DNA of 28,248 nt from Pseudorhodobacter antarcticus (GCA_945860375.1 CAMAQR010000043.1:1-28248), one strand, 5' to 3'. Counted from the stretch's first letter, positions 8,080-15,366 are shown. Numbers and translations: made by a program. Notes: a model not told the origin generated them from the sequence alone.

Positions 8080-8679
8080 TCACTGCGCCCAGGACGGCCG
8101 ACCGGGCACGCCCGCCGACAGCTGCGGTGTCGCGGCGGGTTGCTGGACAGCCGCTGCGGCGGGTTGCCCCGCGAAGGACGGCGTCAGCCCCATGTTCTGG
8201 GCGTAATCCCGATGGTCCGGCGTCACCGCGCTGCGGATCTCGTTCTTGTCGTCGCCGCTGGCATCGGTGCCGACATCGATCCGGGCCAGGAATTCGATCC
8301 CGTCGAGGTCCTTGAGCCCGTTGATCCGGCGCGCGGACTGCGCCTGCGGCGACTGGTCCTTGTCGGAAATCCCGCGCGCCGAATTCAGCATGCCGCGCAC
8401 GAGGCTGCGCCCCATGTTGGCCCAATCCGGGCCCTTGGGGCTGTAGAGCCCGATCAGGGTGAAGATCTTGCGTCGGGCATACTGGCCCTCGGTGACGGTG
8501 AACTCGCCATTCAGATAGACCGCACCAGTCGAGCCGCGCGTGGCGTAACCGCCGGTCCAGCCCTGTGCGGCATCGTCGAAGCCGCCAGGGCGGATCGTCA
8601 GGCGCACCTTGGCCAGCGTGCCTTTCGGGATGAGGTTGGTGTTGCTCTGCGCGTCGTTGAAATCGTTCCAGGACCCCAT
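8080..8679 (-). CDS. Putative phage single-stranded-DNA-binding protein
   Basis: A 199-residue protein beginning MGSWNDFNDAQ, with a beta-rich central region (LIPKGTLAKVRLTIRPGG, then AVYLNGEFTVTEGQYARRKIF) and a disordered Ala/Gln/Pro-rich tail. Together with its place between a RecA-like ATPase gene and a helicase gene, this pattern resembles the DUF669-like ssDNA-binding proteins that accompany such ATPases in phages. That assignment is inference from layout and general similarity, not a motif proof. The start ATG 8679 has AAGGAGG about 7 nt upstream, the best ribosome site in the operon, which would fit a protein needed in quantity. Confidence 0.55.
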   Translation of the reverse strand: MGSWNDFNDAQSNTNLIPKGTLAKVRLTIRPGGFDDAAQGWTGGYATRGSTGAVYLNGEFTVTEGQYARRKIFTLIGLYSPKGPDWANMGRSLVRGMLNSARGISDKDQSPQAQSARRINGLKDLDGIEFLARIDVGTDASGDDKNEIRSAVTPDHRDYAQNMGLTPSFAGQPAAAAVQQPAATPQLSAGVPGRPSWAQ

Positions 8680-8698
8680 GGGGTGCCTCCTTCTGTGA

Positions 8699-9565
8699 TC
8701 AGGATTGTGGGTGTTCGGGCGTGATCGCCTCGACGGGCGGCTGATAGGTCAGCCGTTCGGTCGCCGGGGCGGCGGGTTTGCGGATCTTGGCCATCAGGCG
8801 GCCAAGGTGGGGTTCTTCGACCGGACCGAGGCGGCCGGAGCGGTCCTTGGCCGGAAAGCCCCAGGGGTTGATCGTGTGGCAGATGAAGGCGCGGTAGGGA
8901 TCGCCCCCTTCGGCCTTCAGCTCGGCCATGGTGATCACCTCATCGACGATCCCCGGCAGTTCCAACCCTGTCTTTGATCCGTCGATCTGCGGCTGAAAGA
9001 CCTTGCGATTGAAGTCGTCGAGCTTCTCGTCGAGGATGCCGACGAACCAGACATTCTTGGCCCGGGTGTGCTGCAGATGCGTGAGCCAGGCGATCATCTC
9101 GCGGCCATGCAACCCGTAAGCCCCACGCACGTCCGGCTTGCCGGTCTTTTCCGACAGCGCCTCTGGCTGGCCCTTGCACCATTGGAAGCAGAGCCGCCCG
9201 GCCACGGTGATCGAGTCGACGAAGATGGTGTCGTAGTGGTCGAGTGCGGCCTGATCTCCGAACTTCTGGCAGACGGCGGCGTGGTGCGCCGGGCTGTAGG
9301 GCTGCTCGTCGCGCAAGCTGGGGTTCGCGCCGCCAATGAACACCGCGAAGTCCCGGCATTCCGCCCATGTGCGCGGCCGGATACTGTCGCCGGGCCAGCC
9401 TTCGATGGCCAGATCGCCCGCTTCCAGATCCATGAACAGCGTGTGGGCCGGATCCAGCGTCCACAGGAGGCTGGTCTTGCCGATGCCGGACTTGCCGAAA
9501 ATGCAGCCCTTGATGCCGCGCGGTTCGGCCAGCCGCTGGTCGGCGGTGATGATCGGCAGGGTCAC
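8699..9565 (-). CDS. RecA-like ATP-binding protein of phage recombination module
   Basis: A 288-residue P-loop ATPase: Walker A GKSGIGKT (24-31), Walker B TIFVDS (113-118), plus LFMDLEAGDL (43-52), typical of the phage AAA_24-like 'nucleotide-binding protein' family. In other phages such proteins lie with an SSB-like partner and a PD-(D/E)XK nuclease and are thought to help annealing or recombination; the same trio is present here. The start is GTG 9565, overlapping the upstream stop as GTGA, with a purine run (AAGGGGG) 7 nt before it. A reading extended to 9658 passes through the upstream gene in the wrong frame and is not used. Confidence 0.8.
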   Translation of the reverse strand: MTLPIITADQRLAEPRGIKGCIFGKSGIGKTSLLWTLDPAHTLFMDLEAGDLAIEGWPGDSIRPRTWAECRDFAVFIGGANPSLRDEQPYSPAHHAAVCQKFGDQAALDHYDTIFVDSITVAGRLCFQWCKGQPEALSEKTGKPDVRGAYGLHGREMIAWLTHLQHTRAKNVWFVGILDEKLDDFNRKVFQPQIDGSKTGLELPGIVDEVITMAELKAEGGDPYRAFICHTINPWGFPAKDRSGRLGPVEEPHLGRLMAKIRKPAAPATERLTYQPPVEAITPEHPQS

Positions 9566-10050
9566 TGCGCACCCCCTTGCGGGAGGATCTCGACCTTCAG
9601 CGTGCCGGTCCGCACCGTGCGCGCGGGCTCGAAGCCCTGACGGATGGCCTCGGGCCATGCAACGTAGTTGCGCTCTGGCACCTTGAAGCTGATCTCGACA
9701 TATTCGGCGGGGTCATCCCCGGCGGCTCGGATACGCTCGACCATGGCGGCCAGGCGGTCCTGATCCCAATCCACCCGCTTCGGCAGATCGGCGACGATGG
9801 TGAAATCACCCTCGTCGAAACGAACCGTGCCGGTATCCTTGCCGGAGGCGCTGCGCACTTCTGCAGCGCGGGTGGCAAACCGGACTTCCAGCGCGGTGCT
9901 GAAGCGGGCGGTTACGGCCTTCATCTGCTTCGCAGCCGCGTCGATCTCGCGTTGCATGGCGGCCAGCAGGTCCACCGGAAGCAGGGCGATCTCGCTTGCG
10001 GGCAGGTTAATCAACTCGTCGATGCCGGGCATGTTGTCGGGGAAAGGCAT
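9562..10050 (-). CDS. Unknown phage protein with coiled-coil-like N-terminus
   Basis: A 162-residue protein I do not recognise. Residues 20-60 (LLPVDLLAAMQREIDAAAKQ and onward) read as amphipathic helix. The remainder is mixed alpha/beta and includes FTIVADLPKRVDWDQ and a repeated acidic segment. ATG 10050 has GGAG 8 nt upstream. It sits directly before, and is coupled by a 4-nt overlap to, the RecA-like ATPase gene, so it probably serves the same replication or recombination machinery. Confidence 0.6.
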   Translation of the reverse strand: MPFPDNMPGIDELINLPASEIALLPVDLLAAMQREIDAAAKQMKAVTARFSTALEVRFATRAAEVRSASGKDTGTVRFDEGDFTIVADLPKRVDWDQDRLAAMVERIRAAGDDPAEYVEISFKVPERNYVAWPEAIRQGFEPARTVRTGTLKVEILPQGGAQ

Positions 10051-10077
10051 TTTGGTCTCCAGATTGGGGAATGGGTT

Positions 10078-10443
10078 TCAGGCGGCCTCGAGCAGGCGCA
10101 CCGAAAGGGAGGCACCGGCCTGGCGGGGCTTGCGCCGGGCGACGGCGATATAGGCGAACTGGTCGGGCCCGATCCGGGCCTGAACGAGGTGGACGAGATC
10201 CTGCTCGGCGGCGCGCAGGGCGGCATCGGCGGTGCGGCGCAGCGCTGAGCGGCGTTCGGGCGAAAGAGGCGAGGCCGAGCCAAAGGTGTCGACCGCGAGA
10301 AAGCCGCGATGGTAGACCAGCGTCTCTCCGGGTTCGGCCTGCGCGATCCAAGCTGACAGCCCGATTTCATCGAGCGCCGGACCAGCCGCGCCGAAGATCG
10401 ACACGACGCCTGTTGCGCGGATAGCGGAATGACGGGCCATCAT
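10078..10443 (-). CDS. Unknown conserved-looking phage protein
   Basis: A 121-residue protein without a named domain. It has a compact alpha/beta look with AEPGETLVYHRGFLAVDTFG (about 36-55), an Arg-rich helix (RRSALRRTADAALRAAEQDL) and a beta-rich end (QFAYIAVARRK). Tandem ATG codons at 10443 and 10440 are available; 10443 gives the ATGA overlap with the excisionase-like gene. The arrangement right after the HTH gene suggests an early function. Confidence 0.6.
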   Translation of the reverse strand: MMARHSAIRATGVVSIFGAAGPALDEIGLSAWIAQAEPGETLVYHRGFLAVDTFGSASPLSPERRSALRRTADAALRAAEQDLVHLVQARIGPDQFAYIAVARRKPRQAGASLSVRLLEAA

Positions 10444-10643
10444 GCCGCGCCCCGCTCGGCGGTGCTGCGGCGTTGGCGGGCCTGCTCATAGGCCAGCACA
10501 TCCTCGAGGCGGTAGACCACGCGACCGCCGATTTTCAGGAAGGCCGGGCCGTCGCCGGTCCAGCGCCAGCGTTCGAGGGTACGCGCCGAAATCGTCCAGC
10601 GCGCGGCAAGTTCAGTCTGGTTCAGGCAGGTTCTCGTCTGCAT
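10440..10643 (-). CDS. Excisionase/AlpA-like helix-turn-helix protein
   Basis: A 67-residue DNA-binding protein. LNQTELAARWTISARTLERW (8-27) is a MerR/excisionase-type HTH, followed by the usual wing GPAFLKIGGRVVYRLEDVLAYE (about 32-53) of the helix_turn_helix_17 kind. Such proteins act as excisionases or as activators of early genes. ATG 10643 has GGGAG 7 nt upstream. It heads the tightly packed replication operon and lies below a region with three repeated GC-rich motifs, which may be its own or the repressor's binding sites. Confidence 0.8.
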   Translation of the reverse strand: MQTRTCLNQTELAARWTISARTLERWRWTGDGPAFLKIGGRVVYRLEDVLAYEQARQRRSTAERGAA

Positions 10644-10718
10644 CGTCCGCTCCCGGTGTTCTGTTGGGAGGAAGATGCACGGTCCTGTGCGGGGATGTCG
10701 TCGGGATCAGAGTGGGAT

Positions 10719-10817
10719 ACGGCGGGGGATTGGCCGAGGGCTTGCAATCATGGGATGAATCACGCGGCGGGGGATCGCCATCCTCCCCCATCCCCCTGCG
10801 CATCCCACGGCGGGGGT
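10719..10817. repeat. Three spaced copies of a CGGCGGGGG(A)T motif
   Basis: CGGCGGGGGAT appears at 10720-10730 and 10765-10775, and the shortened CGGCGGGGGT at 10808-10817, with about 45 and 43 nt between starts. GGGAT or ATCCC sequences lie near each. They occupy the 202-bp gap (10644-10845) between the excisionase-like gene and the next unknown gene, where the promoter of the replication operon should be. Chance from GC bias is possible, but the even spacing is suggestive of operators or iterons. Confidence 0.45.
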
Positions 10818-10845
10818 CCTACGGGGGCGGCAGGACAGGTTGGAC

Positions 10846-11529
10846 TCAGAGTCCCGCGAGTCTATAGGCCCCGCGACCGTTCGACTCGATCAACAGTGGC
10901 CAGTCCTTCTTCGACTTGAATAGGTCGGACATCTTGAGGCTGCGCGACCCCGCCTCCCCCAACACAGCCTTGCCGCTCTGCCACGGCTCACCCCGATGTG
11001 CCGCCGCGTGCAGGATGCGCACCACCTGTGCCTGGATCGGCCCAAGCTGGAACTCATGGCCGTTGCAGCGAACGTGATGGTAGTCGGCGGAGGCGTGAAA
11101 GGCATTAGCCTGCTTCACGCCAGCCGCACCACGGAATCCGGATTTCGCCTCGAAACGGTCGCGTTCCTCGCGGCTTAGCACGAGATCTGGCTTGCGGATC
11201 GTGAGGGTCTCGCGCGACCCAAAGAAACAGGCATAGTCCGCCTTCGTGGTGCGGAACCGGGTGACGCTGACCTCGCCGATACGGAAAAGCTGGAAGACAT
11301 CTTGCACATTCAGATCGAGAAGCCCGTTGAACGAGGACCGCTCACAGGGGATCGAATAGCATCTGCCGTCGTCGGTTTCCTCAAAGTCGCCGAACTCGAT
11401 CAGCAGGTTCAGGATCCGGATGGAGAGTCGCAGCTGGTCGTTTTCGGCCAGATAGGCGACGTCGGCCTCGGGCAGTGACCACCGGTCAAGCACCTCCGCC
11501 AGGGTGAAATATGCCTTCTCGATCTCCAT
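10846..11529 (-). CDS. Unknown phage early protein, possible winged-helix DNA binder
   Basis: A 227-residue protein I cannot name. The N-terminal MEIEKAYFTLAEVLDRWSLP looks like a DNA-binding 'LAEVLDRW' helix pair, as seen in excisionase-type proteins. The middle is beta-rich. The C-terminal 65 residues (FQLGPIQAQVVRILHAAAHR, then KMSDLFKSKKDWPLLIESNG) resemble a winged-helix fold. I chose ATG 11529 because a longer version starting at TTG 11595 would place its start inside a probable -35 element and has poor ribosome-site spacing. The gene diverges from the repressor gene, the usual place for a Cro-like or early regulatory gene. Confidence 0.6.
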   Translation of the reverse strand: MEIEKAYFTLAEVLDRWSLPEADVAYLAENDQLRLSIRILNLLIEFGDFEETDDGRCYSIPCERSSFNGLLDLNVQDVFQLFRIGEVSVTRFRTTKADYACFFGSRETLTIRKPDLVLSREERDRFEAKSGFRGAAGVKQANAFHASADYHHVRCNGHEFQLGPIQAQVVRILHAAAHRGEPWQSGKAVLGEAGSRSLKMSDLFKSKKDWPLLIESNGRGAYRLAGL

Positions 11530-11637
11530 CCTGGCCCCCGATTCCGATGCAAAGTGTTTGGCTTTTGTTCTAGCTGCTTGACGATCCCAATTCAATCCTG
11601 TCTTATCCTATCTTATCCACAAGTCGTTGGGGACAAC
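11530..11637. promoter_or_regulatory. Divergent prophage switch region
   Basis: On the plus strand TTGACG (11578-11583) is followed after 17 nt by TCTTAT (11601-11606), a candidate promoter for the repressor. On the minus strand TTGAAT, a 17-nt spacer and TAGAAC form a candidate promoter for the unknown early gene; the two promoters overlap face to face. TCTTATCC is directly repeated (11601-11608 and 11611-11618) on the repressor's -10, a good candidate operator. The repressor ATG has GGGGA about 5 nt upstream. Hexamers are by eye and match consensus 4 to 5 of 6. Confidence 0.5.
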
Positions 11638-12315
11638 ATGATCGAGAACCACACCTTGGCCGACCGTCTGCGGGCCCGCTCCGATCAGCTTGGACTGGCA
11701 CCGGCCCATGTCGCAGAAATGGCGGGGGTCAACCGCTCCTTCGTCTATGACATCCTGCGCGGGCGGTCCTCGCGCCCCGGAATCGACCGGCTCGCTGACA
11801 TTGCCCGGGTGCTGAAGGTCGACCGCGACTGGCTGATCCACGGCATCGGCGAGGTCGAGGGCCCCTCCCCCTTCCACGAGAACCCCGACGATGCCTTCGT
11901 GGCTATTTCCCATGCCACGCCTCGCCCCTCGATGGGCGGCGGCGCGGTGGTGACCGAAGATGGCGACACGCCCGGCCGCGCCTATCACTTCCGTCAGTCG
12001 TGGATCCGCCACAAGCTGAAAGCCAGCCCCGCGCAGCTCCGGATCATGCATGTGGAAGGCGACAGCATGGCCCCAACCCTGCTTGGCGGCGACGCGGTGC
12101 TGGTCGACATGACTCGCCAGCTGCCCAACCCGCCCGGTATCTTCGTGCTCGACGATGGTATGGGGCTGGTCGCCAAGCGGCTCGAGCATATCCCGAACAG
12201 CGACCCGCCCGCCGTGCGGGTGATCTCGGACAACAAGCTCTATCCCGAGTATGAACGCACCGCCGAAGAGATCCGCATCATCGGCCGCATCCGCTGGTTC
12301 GCCAGAGAGATCTGA
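11638..12315 (+). CDS. Prophage CI-like repressor with S24 peptidase domain
   Basis: A 225-residue transcriptional repressor. The N-terminal HTH (about 6-62) includes LAPAHVAEMAGVNRSFVYDI and a second helix pair that ends at VLKVDRDWLIHG. The C-terminal LexA/CI (S24) domain has the catalytic Ser143 in VEGDSM and Lys180 in GLVAKR; the 37-residue spacing equals that of E. coli LexA. This protein probably holds the prophage silent by binding the divergent promoter region. The start ATG 11638 gives the standard length; an upstream in-frame ATG at 11554 would overlap the promoter. No Ala-Gly dipeptide is present between the HTH and Ser143, so classical RecA-stimulated self-cleavage is uncertain. 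Confidence 0.88.
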   Translation: MIENHTLADRLRARSDQLGLAPAHVAEMAGVNRSFVYDILRGRSSRPGIDRLADIARVLKVDRDWLIHGIGEVEGPSPFHENPDDAFVAISHATPRPSMGGGAVVTEDGDTPGRAYHFRQSWIRHKLKASPAQLRIMHVEGDSMAPTLLGGDAVLVDMTRQLPNPPGIFVLDDGMGLVAKRLEHIPNSDPPAVRVISDNKLYPEYERTAEEIRIIGRIRWFAREI

Positions 12316-12401
12316 CGATGGGCGTTGCCACGATCAGCGCCGTTTCGACCGAAAGACAGCAGCCCTTCCTGCCTGGCTTCCTACGCGCCGCTCCAACCCC
12401 G

Positions 12402-12438
12402 GAAAAGAAAAAACGCCCGCGAGATTTCTCTCCGGGCG
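12402..12438 (-). terminator. Rho-independent terminator, minus-strand polarity
   Basis: Stem CGCCCG (12414-12419) with CGGGCG (12433-12438), extended inside by GAGA/TCTC, is followed on the minus strand by TTTTTTCTTTT (complement of 12403-12413). On the plus strand there is no T-run, so it works best against transcription entering from the right, shielding the repressor gene's 3' side. No intact minus-strand gene now lies immediately upstream of it; its former gene may have been lost to the IS insertions. Confidence 0.7.
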
Positions 12439-12830
12439 CAACTCTGCGATGATTTAAACATGTGTCAAGAGAGGCAGGGTTGTCAATCGCCAACAAGGCG
12501 AGGGACATGCGTGCCTTGGACTGGAAAACTTGCTGAAGATCAGCACATCACAACCGCCGATAGTTCAGCTCTCGATTGGGTTGCTTTGCTAGACGTCTTT
12601 TACGCGCCAGCAAGTTCGAGGTGCGCTGACAGAAATGGTCTTCGCTGCAAAAGCGGCAAGCAATGTTTCGCTTTGGACTCTTCGGATTGCCTGCACGGGA
12701 GGTAGAAGCAACTCGACCCTACGCTTAAGTGTCCTGCTGCCGTGTGGCAGCCGAAATGGATGCGGGACGTTTCTGCAGCAAACCGTCAACTTTTCTCTGT
12801 GGAGGCGGATTATGTGCGCGCCGCCTTGTC
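12439..12830. other. Stretch without recognisable genes
   Basis: About 390 bp between the terminator and the IS66 remnant. Open frames exist on both strands but none resembles a known protein, no tRNA-like fold was found by eye, and no integrase gene or clear attachment repeat is visible. Base composition is lower in GC than the prophage. It is probably eroded junction sequence between the prophage and the IS cluster. Confidence 0.4.
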
Positions 12831-13137
12831 AACGGCGATCTGGCCAAGGCCTTCCGATACGGGCTCAGCCGCCAGGCCGCCTTCCGCCTCTTCCTTGAGG
12901 ATGGCCGGGTGGCCATCGACAACAACCCCGCCGAACGCGCCCTGCGCCCGATCGGCATCGGTCGGAAAAACTGGCTCTTCGCCGGGGCCGATACCGGCGC
13001 CGAAACGCTGGCCCCGCGCCATGACGATCATCGAGACCGCCAAGATGAACGGCCTCGATCCGCAGGCCTATCTCGCCGATATCCTGGCCCGCATCCACGA
13101 TCACAAGATCAATCGGCTCAACGATCTGCTGCCATAG
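12831..13137 (+). pseudogene. IS66-family transposase (TnpC) 3' fragment, frameshifted
   Basis: The translated fragment begins NGDLAKAFRYGLSRQAAFRL and contains DGRVAIDNNPAERALRPIG and GRKNWLFAGADTGAETLA, the strongly conserved C-terminal end of IS66 TnpC including the catalytic-Glu region NNPAERALR. After the Leu codon ending near 13012 the frame shifts: one extra C in the run at 13012-13015 moves the rest (AMTIIETAKMNGLDPQAYLA, then HDHKINRLNDLLP) into the next frame, ending at TAG 13137. The N-terminal three quarters of the transposase are absent, so this is a dead remnant. Confidence 0.9.
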
Positions 13138-13178
13138 AACTGGTCCCCACTGACCACTGCTTTGTCCGAGGCCGCCTG

Positions 13179-13475
13179 ATGGCAACTGTCACCCATGTCT
13201 GCCCCCTGGACTACATCGCCAGAATGCTGGGCGAAGATCCCGAACTGCTCGAAGCCATCGTCTACAACGACGACAACCTGAGCTACGGTTCGAACATCAG
13301 CGTCTATGCCGGCCCGGATGACACAATCACCGCCCTGACCGATGACGGCATTGACGCGCTAAAAGACATGCTCAGGGCAGCACGCATCACCACCGAAACT
13401 TAGCACGCGTTCCTCGACGCCTTTGTCGATGACGCAGAACTCGTCGCCCGCATCAAGGCCCAGCCACGGCGGTAA
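13179..13475 (+). pseudogene. IS66-associated small ORF with an in-frame stop
   Basis: ATG 13179 opens a 74-codon frame (MATVTHVCPLDYIARMLGED and onward, with DDTITALTDDGIDALKDML). I recognise this as the small acidic protein often found just after IS66 tnpC in alphaproteobacteria. At 13401-13403 a TAG interrupts it; reading through gives 23 more sensible codons (HAFLDAFVDDAELVARIKAQ) to TAA 13475. The stop probably replaces a Trp codon by one base change. It has no known catalytic role. Confidence 0.75.
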
Positions 13476-13480
13476 CAACC

Positions 13481-13609
13481 GGCCGGTTACGATCAGAACG
13501 ACTGACCGACGCGCTGCTCGACCGCCTGACACACCACGTCAACATCCTTGAGATGAATGGCGAGAGCTATCGCCCGGGCCACAGCAAGGCACGCCAGGAC
13601 AAGGCGTAA
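13481..13609 (+). pseudogene. istB 3' fragment (IS21 helper ATPase)
   Basis: The frame reads RLTDALLDRLTHHVNILEMN, then GESYRPGHSKARQDKA and TAA 13609, the characteristic C-terminus of IstB proteins. All ATPase motifs are upstream in a normal istB and are absent here. It begins abruptly after the IS66 companion ORF, near a CCGGCCGG palindrome at 13479-13486. Confidence 0.85.
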
Positions 13610-13786
13610 CCATCCTCCAAATCGGCACAGTTTGGCCTGGACGGGCCAAAGCATCCGGGCAACCTCCAGCTCCCTGAAAAGCGCGGCAGCCCGGATGCTG
13701 GCGCACGCTTAAGCGGCAATCTTACCAACACCAAAATGGCAACATTTTGTGCTGCCCTTTGGCTCACTTTTACTCTGCCGTTGACA
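13481..13786 (+). mobile_element. IS21-type element, istB-side terminus (left copy)
   Basis: Contains the last 43 codons of an IstB-type helper ATPase (13481-13609), about 150 bp of non-coding tail and the element end at 13786. The final 28 bp (13759-13786) end in TGACA and are an exact reverse complement of 26224-26251. The istA gene and most of istB are missing; the outer edge is fused to the IS66 companion ORF. Compared with the right-hand copy the tail shows many substitutions, roughly one in five by eye, so the two were not made by a recent transposition. Confidence 0.8.
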
Positions 13787-14476
13787 GACTACCGGAAGTG
13801 CAAGGCGGCGCTGCCTATTTCCTCGATGCTGTGTTCCTGAATGATCCCGGGCGGATGATGGCGGCACTCGCCACCGGTCTGCCGCATGTCCGGGCGCGGG
13901 TGGATTGGTTGGGGCGACGGGACGGCGGGGTGTTTCTGGCGGGCGACGGCTTGCAGATGCAGGCGCGGCAAGTGGTAGTCGCCGCAGGGGCAAATTCGAA
14001 ACTTCTGGCGCGCATGGCCGGGGACCGGGTGCCGCTGGATACCGAGTGCGGCTATCATCTTGAATGGGACATGGAAGTCCCGCGCCTGTCGCACCCCGCC
14101 TGTCCTACCACCCGGTGCTTTTACCTTTGTCCGATGGCTGGTCGGCTGCGGGTTGCGGGTTGCGGGTACGGTGGAACTTGGCGGCCTTGAAGCGCCGCCA
14201 TCAGACCACCGGCTCGCGCGATTGCTGAATGGGGCGAGGGAAGTGTTCCCGGAGCTTGGGTCAGCTGACCGCAGCTGGATGGGGTTCCGGCAGTCAATGC
14301 CGGACAGCCTGCCAGTGATCGGGTTTTCCAGCGGCGGGCCTGAAATTGTGCACGCTTTCGGGCATGGCCATATCGGACTGACTTTGGCCCCGGTCACGGC
14401 TAAGACTGTCGCAGACCTGCTTTGCGGGCGAGAACCTGGAATCGACATCGCCGATTATGCTGCGTCGCGCTTCTGA
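13787..14476 (+). pseudogene. FAD-dependent amino-acid oxidase/DadA-like, truncated and frameshifted
   Basis: C-terminal two thirds of a DAO-fold flavoenzyme of the D-amino-acid dehydrogenase type. Visible pieces: RQVVVAAGANSKLLARMAGD (FAD-domain core), PLDTECGYHLEWDM, and the C-terminal FAD-binding end GPEIVHAFGHGHIGLTLAPV with SMPDSLPVIGFS before it. The 5' part with the GxGxxG nucleotide site is missing because the gene starts at the IS21 end. Three reading frames are needed: one shift near 14095, and another at 14140-14160 where a 7-bp unit TGCGGGT is tandemly repeated. It is dead and is the only plus-strand gene of this segment. Confidence 0.85.
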
Positions 14477-14480
14477 CTGC

Positions 14481-14520
14481 AAAAGCCTTTGGCCAACCGC
14501 AAACGGCGGGGCTGCCAAAG
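14481..14520. terminator. Hairpin between convergent genes
   Basis: CTTTGGC (14487-14493) pairs with GCCAAAG (14514-14520), with an inner CCGC/GCGG stem. On the minus strand it is followed by GCTTTTGC, a short T-run, so it most likely ends the kinase/reductase transcript. The plus-strand side, after the broken flavoenzyme gene, has a poorer tail. Confidence 0.6.
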
Positions 14521-14526
14521 TGACTT

Positions 14527-15336
14527 CTAGCTGACATCGGCCGGATCGGGAAAAATGCGCTTGCCCTCATCCAAAGCGGCAATGGCGGCGAGATCCTCGG
14601 ACGTAAGAGTGAAATCCTGCACAGCAAAGTTTTCGGCGAGCCCTGCCTTGCGGCTGGAACGCGGAATAACCGAAAGCCCGAGGTCAAGGTGCCAGCGCAG
14701 GATCACCTGTGCGGATGTGCGGTTCAGACGGGCCGCGATGGCTTCGACGGCGGGCGCATGGAATGCCTGCCCGCGCCCGAGTGGTGACCAGCTTTGCGTC
14801 ACGATCCCGCGCGCAGATTGGTCGGCGCGGAGTTGGGTTTGCTGCATGCCCGGATGCAGTTCGACCTGGTTCAAGACTGGCGTGACACCGGTTTCACGGG
14901 TCAGACGGTCGATCTCGGCGGCATTGAAGTTCGAGAGGCCAATAGAGGTGACACAGCCTTCCTCGCGCAGCTTGATCAGCGCGCGCCAGGTATCGACATA
15001 GCGGTCCTGCGCGGCACAGGGCCAATGGATCAAGCACAGATCAAGGCGGTCCAGCGCCAGGCGTTCAAGGCTTTCGGAAACCGCCTGCAGGGTGCTGGCG
15101 TAACCTTGCCGGTCATTCCAGACCTTGGAGGTCACGAAAATCTCATCGCGCGGAATGCCGGAGGCACGAATGCCCTGTCCCATGCCAACCTCATTGCCGT
15201 AGATCGCCGCACCATCGACCAAACGATAGCCAATCTGCAGGCCTTCGGTCGTGACGCGGGCGGCGTCTGCGATCTCCCACAGGCCGAAGCCCAGTTGCGG
15301 GATGGACTTTCCGTCAAGAAATGTGAGGGTTTTCAC
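14527..15336 (-). CDS. Aldo/keto reductase (2,5-diketo-gluconate-reductase-like)
   Basis: A 269-residue NADPH-dependent (beta/alpha)8 oxidoreductase of the AKR superfamily. The complete catalytic tetrad is visible: Asp41 and Tyr46 (VDGAAIYGNE), Lys71 (FVTSKVWND) and His104 (DLCLIHWPC). The C-terminal VIPRSSRKAGLAENF is the phosphate-binding RS motif for NADP. It probably reduces or oxidises a sugar, keto-sugar or short hydroxy-aldehyde in the pathway. The start is GTG 15336, with AAGGA 10 nt upstream. It follows the kinase gene by 30 nt, so the two should be one transcript ending at the hairpin 14481-14520. Confidence 0.9.
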   Translation of the reverse strand: MKTLTFLDGKSIPQLGFGLWEIADAARVTTEGLQIGYRLVDGAAIYGNEVGMGQGIRASGIPRDEIFVTSKVWNDRQGYASTLQAVSESLERLALDRLDLCLIHWPCAAQDRYVDTWRALIKLREEGCVTSIGLSNFNAAEIDRLTRETGVTPVLNQVELHPGMQQTQLRADQSARGIVTQSWSPLGRGQAFHAPAVEAIAARLNRTSAQVILRWHLDLGLSVIPRSSRKAGLAENFAVQDFTLTSEDLAAIAALDEGKRIFPDPADVS

Positions 15337-15366
15337 TGGCGAATTTCCTTTTTGATTGGCTTTTGT

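Noticed and set aside
11530..11595. TTG 11595 as start of the unknown early protein
   Set aside because: It coincides with a probable -35 element and the AGGA is only one base away; ATG 11529 fits the promoter model better, though not proven.
12439..12830. tRNA or attachment site next to the repressor
   Set aside because: No cloverleaf with a T-loop or CCA-end stem was found by eye, and no repeat of this stretch was noticed elsewhere in the window.
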